Assembly: GCA_023429365.1 (NCBI GenBank)
Contig: JAEYVW010000228.1
Location: 1 to 9,035 of the forward strand
Origin: Bacteroidota bacterium
Lineage (GTDB): Bacteria > Bacteroidota > Bacteroidia > Chitinophagales > Chitinophagaceae
Reading direction: 5' to 3'
DNA length: 9,035 nt
This document shows positions 7,096 to 9,035 of this stretch, piece by piece. Below the pieces are notes generated by a model, which made no database searches, had not been told where the DNA came from, and worked only from the letters and a program-made list of their open reading frames with translations. The stretch's first letter is position 1. Each line of letters begins with the position of its first letter. Position numbers and translations under genes: made by a program.

Positions 7096-7106
7096 TCGAA
7101 AGTTGA
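7093..7106 (+). repeat. Heptamer repeat, two units at the stop codon
   Basis: TAGTCGA followed by AAGTTGA. The first unit begins with the TAG stop codon of the repeat protein and is identical to a unit of the array at 6098-6125; the second is degenerate. On its own it would be unremarkable. Its identical position at a stop codon makes it worth recording. Confidence 0.4.
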
Positions 7107-7126
7107 TTTTTAAAAAAAAAATTCAT

Positions 7127-7169
7127 GGAGATCGAATGCAGTCATTTGCATTTGATCTCCTTTTCTTTT
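7127..7169 (+). terminator. Strong intrinsic terminator of the repeat protein gene
   Basis: A 14-base stem pairs 7127-7140 (GGAGATCGAATGCA) with 7147-7160 (TGCATTTGATCTCC). The only non-Watson-Crick pair is a G-T wobble. The loop is six bases, and TTTTCTTTT follows directly. An A run at 7112-7121 precedes the stem. It lies 32 bases after the stop codon. Confidence 0.85.
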
Positions 7170-7209
7170 CCGTGCCCACCGTGTTTCTTCCGTGCTTTCC
7201 GTGTCCATT
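7170..7209. repeat. CCGTG tandem repeat, two 20-base units
   Basis: CCGTG occurs at 7170, 7179, 7190 and 7199, giving two 20-base units (7170-7189 and 7190-7209), each with CCGTG at offsets 0 and 9. On the minus strand it reads as CACGG followed by A-rich or G-rich spacers. It lies between two terminators and is unlikely to be coding. From memory, degenerate CACGGAA-type repeats occur between genes in several bacterial groups. Confidence 0.6.
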
Positions 7210-7234
7210 TCCCGACGCAGATTTTCCCAAAACA

Positions 7235-7262
7235 AAAAAGGCTGTCGAGAGACAGCCTTTTT
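7235..7262 (-). terminator. Bidirectional intrinsic terminator between convergent genes
   Basis: A perfect hairpin: AAAAAGGCTGTC (7235-7246), loop GAGA, then GACAGCCTTTTT (7251-7262). Read on the minus strand the stem is followed by TTTTTTGTTTT, an excellent U tract for the secreted-protein gene that ends at 7288. On the plus strand TTTTTATTATCTTTTTT follows, so it can also back up the terminator at 7127-7169. Confidence 0.88.
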
Positions 7263-7287
7263 ATTATCTTTTTTCGTGGCAACAAAC

Positions 7288-7686
7288 TTAAAAATCAGCA
7301 AATAATAGTGCGGAGGGCACCAGGTCAAAATCCTTGCTTTCAATCATCTCAATATTGAGCTGAAAAGCTTCATCGGTTTTAATCACCACCTTTTCCTTTG
7401 TCACGCGCTTATAACCAGATTTTTCAAAAACAAATTTATACGTGCCGGGTTTCAGTTCATCAAAACCATAATTGCCCGCATCATCTGTTTGCACGGCTTT
7501 TTCCTTTTTGGAAACAAGGTAAGCGGTAACTGTAACAGCCTTTATTGGCTTTTTGCTTTCCCCATGCAGGATCACTCCCATCAGCTCATTCTTTTTTCCT
7601 CCAACGGCAGGATCGGGTTCCGCTTTGGCCTGGGCGGCAGTAAATCCCAGAAGACCTATGCCTAATAAAAGTAAACCGGGTTTCAT
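7288..7686 (-). CDS. Small secreted carboxypeptidase-regulatory-like domain protein
   Basis: This 132-residue exported protein has a signal peptide (hydrophobic run LLLLGIGLLGF from residue 5, probable cleavage after AQA near 20) and a single beta-sandwich domain at about 34-115. The domain shows the usual signs of CarboxypepD_reg-like/Cna-B-like folds: GVILHGESKKPIKAVTV near the start, TDDAGNYGF at 67-75, LKPGTYKFVFEKSGYK at 78-93. Such domains often occur as the N-terminal part of SusC/TonB-dependent receptors; here the domain stands alone, with no receptor barrel. Role unknown, perhaps periplasmic or surface protein binding. It lies 48 bases downstream of the flavoprotein gene on the same strand with no clear TAnnTTTG between them, so co-transcription is plausible. 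A strong terminator follows its stop codon. Confidence 0.85.
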   Translation of the reverse strand: MKPGLLLLGIGLLGFTAAQAKAEPDPAVGGKKNELMGVILHGESKKPIKAVTVTAYLVSKKEKAVQTDDAGNYGFDELKPGTYKFVFEKSGYKRVTKEKVVIKTDEAFQLNIEMIESKDFDLVPSALLFADF

Positions 7687-7712
7687 CTGGTCATTATTAA
7701 GGTTAACAATTC

Positions 7713-7727
7713 AAGCTGAAACAGCTT
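7713..7727 (-). other. Small hairpin between the flavoprotein and secreted-protein genes
   Basis: AAGCTG, loop AAA, CAGCTT form a 6-base-pair hairpin 7 bases past the flavoprotein stop codon in the minus-strand direction. No T run follows on that strand, so it is not a standard terminator. It could stabilise or process an mRNA end, or be incidental. Confidence 0.3.
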
Positions 7728-7734
7728 TATAAAA

Positions 7735-8688
7735 TTAATATTTTCCGATTGGATTCTGAACAGCTTCTGCAAATTCCGACCAAACTTTTTTTACGATATC
7801 CGATGCCGGTAAAATACGATCCAGCATCGAACTAACCTGCCCTATCTCCAGTTCACCATCCTCCAGGTTACCTTCAAACATTCCCAGTTTGGCTCTTCCC
7901 CTTCCTAAAAGTGTCTTTAATTCTTCAATTGTTGCACCGCGCTCTTCAGCTTCCCGCACCTGGCGGTAAAATTCATTCCGGATCAGTCGGACCGGCGTGA
8001 GCTGTTTAAGCGTAAGCACCGTATCGCCCTCCCCTGCATTAACTACCGCTTGTTTGAAACTGATATGTGACGACGCCTCCTCACTGGCCACAAAGCGACT
8101 ACCCATCTGTACACCACCGGCTCCCAGGACCATGGCTGCCAGCATCTGCCGGCCTGTTGCAATGCCACCTGCCGCAATCACAGGTATACTCACCGAATTC
8201 ACGACCTGCGGTACCAAAACCATGGTTGTCGTTTCCTCCCTTCCATTATGGCCACCTGCTTCAAAGCCTTCTGCTACTACTGCATCACAACCTGCTTCTT
8301 CGGCTTTCCTGGCAAACTTGGCGCTACTTACCACATGCACCACCGTTATTCCATGTTCCTTTAAAACGCCGGTCCAGGTCTTAGGATTGCCAGCCGACGT
8401 AAAAACGATTTTTACATCGTTTTCGATAATAAGTTTTATATGTTTGTCAATATCCGGGTACAGCAGGGGTACATTTACCCCGAACGGACGGTCGGTTGCG
8501 GCCTTACACCTGGCAATATGCTCCTGTAAGACATCAGGGTACATACTTCCGCTGCCTATCATACCTAAACCTCCCGCATTACTTACCGCGCTGGCCAGTC
8601 GCCAGCCACTGGCCCAGATCATTCCTGCCTGGATAATGGGGTAATCGATCTTAAACAGCTCTGTTATGGGATTCTTGAAACTGGTCAT
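7735..8688 (-). CDS. Nitronate monooxygenase / FabK-like FMN flavoprotein
   Basis: This FMN-dependent TIM-barrel enzyme belongs to the nitronate monooxygenase (2-nitropropane dioxygenase)/enoyl-ACP reductase II superfamily and is 317 residues from the ATG at 8688, close to the usual length. Motifs in order are DYPIIQAGM at 15-23, SNAGGLGMIG at 36-45, FGVNVP at 69-74, AEGFEAGGHNG at 139-149 with the conserved histidine at 147, IPVIAAGGIATGR at 158-170, and GGVQMGSRF at 181-189, the last two being phosphate-binding for FMN. Near the end EDGELEIGQVSSML recalls FabK's DGGSVMAGQI. Either oxidation of toxic nitronates or reduction of enoyl-ACP in fatty acid synthesis is possible; I cannot decide from the sequence. 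A GTG at 8721 would add 11 residues, but ATG 8688 gives the usual N-terminus and leaves room for the -7-like element. Confidence 0.9.
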   Translation of the reverse strand: MTSFKNPITELFKIDYPIIQAGMIWASGWRLASAVSNAGGLGMIGSGSMYPDVLQEHIARCKAATDRPFGVNVPLLYPDIDKHIKLIIENDVKIVFTSAGNPKTWTGVLKEHGITVVHVVSSAKFARKAEEAGCDAVVAEGFEAGGHNGREETTTMVLVPQVVNSVSIPVIAAGGIATGRQMLAAMVLGAGGVQMGSRFVASEEASSHISFKQAVVNAGEGDTVLTLKQLTPVRLIRNEFYRQVREAEERGATIEELKTLLGRGRAKLGMFEGNLEDGELEIGQVSSMLDRILPASDIVKKVWSEFAEAVQNPIGKY

Positions 8689-8731
8689 CGGGATTGAAGT
8701 GTTACCGGTTGGAGACTTCACGTTGACTCCG

Positions 8732-8739
8732 CAAACTAA
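8732..8739 (-). promoter_or_regulatory. Weak -7-like promoter element before the flavoprotein gene
   Basis: Read on the minus strand the sequence is TTAGTTTG, one base off TAnnTTTG. It lies in the short gap after the nucleotidyltransferase stop codon. If used, transcription would start near 8726, too close to the GTG at 8721, which supports ATG 8688 as start. The match is imperfect and the gene may instead be read from upstream. Confidence 0.25.
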
Positions 8740-8745
8740 GATTTT

Positions 8746-9035
8746 TTAGCCCAGGTCAATATTGGTATTATCGCCAATACTCAAGGTACGGGTCTCCCCA
8801 CGAAGGCTGGTGTCGCTACCAATAATAGAAGCCTCCAGTACAATATCGAAAAGGTTAGAATAAGAACCCACGATCGAATTTCGCACGATGGAATAGTCCA
8901 TGGTGGTGCTTTCGCCAATAGTAACATTGGGCCCAATGATTGAGTTCCTGATATCACAACCCTCCCCGATACTTACCGGGGGGATAATAACTGTATTTTC
9001 AAAATTGTATTCGCTTTCCGACTTGCGCTGGAATT
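8746..9035 (-). CDS. Sugar-phosphate nucleotidyltransferase, C-terminal hexapeptide-repeat domain (partial)
   Basis: Only the last 95 codons are in the window; the start lies beyond 9035. Reading from 9033 on the minus strand, the stretch contains repeated hexapeptide turns of a left-handed beta helix: VIIPPVSIGEGCDI, IRNSIIGPNVTIG, DYSIVRNSIVGSYSNL, LEASIIGSDTSL, and finally SIGDNTNIDLG. Such domains end glucose-1-phosphate thymidylyl- or uridylyltransferase-like enzymes and related acyltransferases. The pattern of single I-[IV]-G turns and the short ending favour the nucleotidyltransferase type, which makes NDP-sugars for polysaccharide synthesis. The catalytic N-terminal domain is not visible, so the exact activity is uncertain. 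The stop codon lies 57 bases before the ATG of the flavoprotein gene, with no terminator between, so a shared transcript is possible. Confidence 0.75.
   Translation of the reverse strand, partial: FQRKSESEYNFENTVIIPPVSIGEGCDIRNSIIGPNVTIGESTTMDYSIVRNSIVGSYSNLFDIVLEASIIGSDTSLRGETRTLSIGDNTNIDLG

Noticed and set aside
7103..7358. Open frames on both strands across the region between the convergent genes
   Set aside because: They run through two terminator hairpins and the CCGTG repeat, and their translations show no domain or plausible composition.
7997..8644. Long plus-strand open frame opposite the flavoprotein gene
   Set aside because: It lies wholly within the strongly supported minus-strand gene, and its translation is rich in Ser, Thr, Pro and Leu as expected from an antisense shadow.

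Overview
The window looks like chromosomal DNA from a member of the Bacteroidota, most likely Chitinophagaceae or a close relative. Three signs support this. The DnaA protein carries a Bacteroidota-type linker. Several genes are preceded by the Bacteroidota -7 promoter element TAnnTTTG, with A-rich leaders rather than Shine-Dalgarno sites. The small secreted beta-sandwich protein and the membrane-anchored acidic repeat protein are also types I associate with this group. No mobile element, CRISPR array, tRNA or rRNA is visible. Family assignments come from reading motifs, not from a database search.

Layout. dnaA lies on the minus strand at the left end and points out of the window. It is followed by an AT-rich gap of about 650 bases without a convincing gene, which may hold dnaA regulatory sites or part of the origin. 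On the plus strand come an FAD-dependent dehydrogenase of unknown role (2111-3718) and a two-gene ABC exporter, ATPase then ABC-2 permease (3807-6100). The exporter's stop codon opens a short tandem array of the heptamer TAGTCGN. Next is an operator-like region with two dyads around a good -7 element, which controls a membrane-anchored protein built of 16-residue charged repeats (6304-7095). Two strong hairpin terminators separate this plus-strand block from a convergent minus-strand block, with CCGTG repeats between them. The minus-strand block contains a small secreted carboxypeptidase-regulatory-like protein, a nitronate monooxygenase/FabK-like flavoprotein, and the C-terminal hexapeptide-repeat end of a probable sugar nucleotidyltransferase cut by the window edge.

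How the genes relate. The two ABC genes clearly form one transporter. The three minus-strand genes are close together and could be read from one transcript ending at the terminator near 7235-7262, but their functions do not obviously connect. The most interesting parts are the dyad-flanked promoter with its repeat protein, which I suspect is linked to a BlaI/M56-type signalling regulon, and the small repeat families in the 3' regions. I see no complete novel multi-gene system here.
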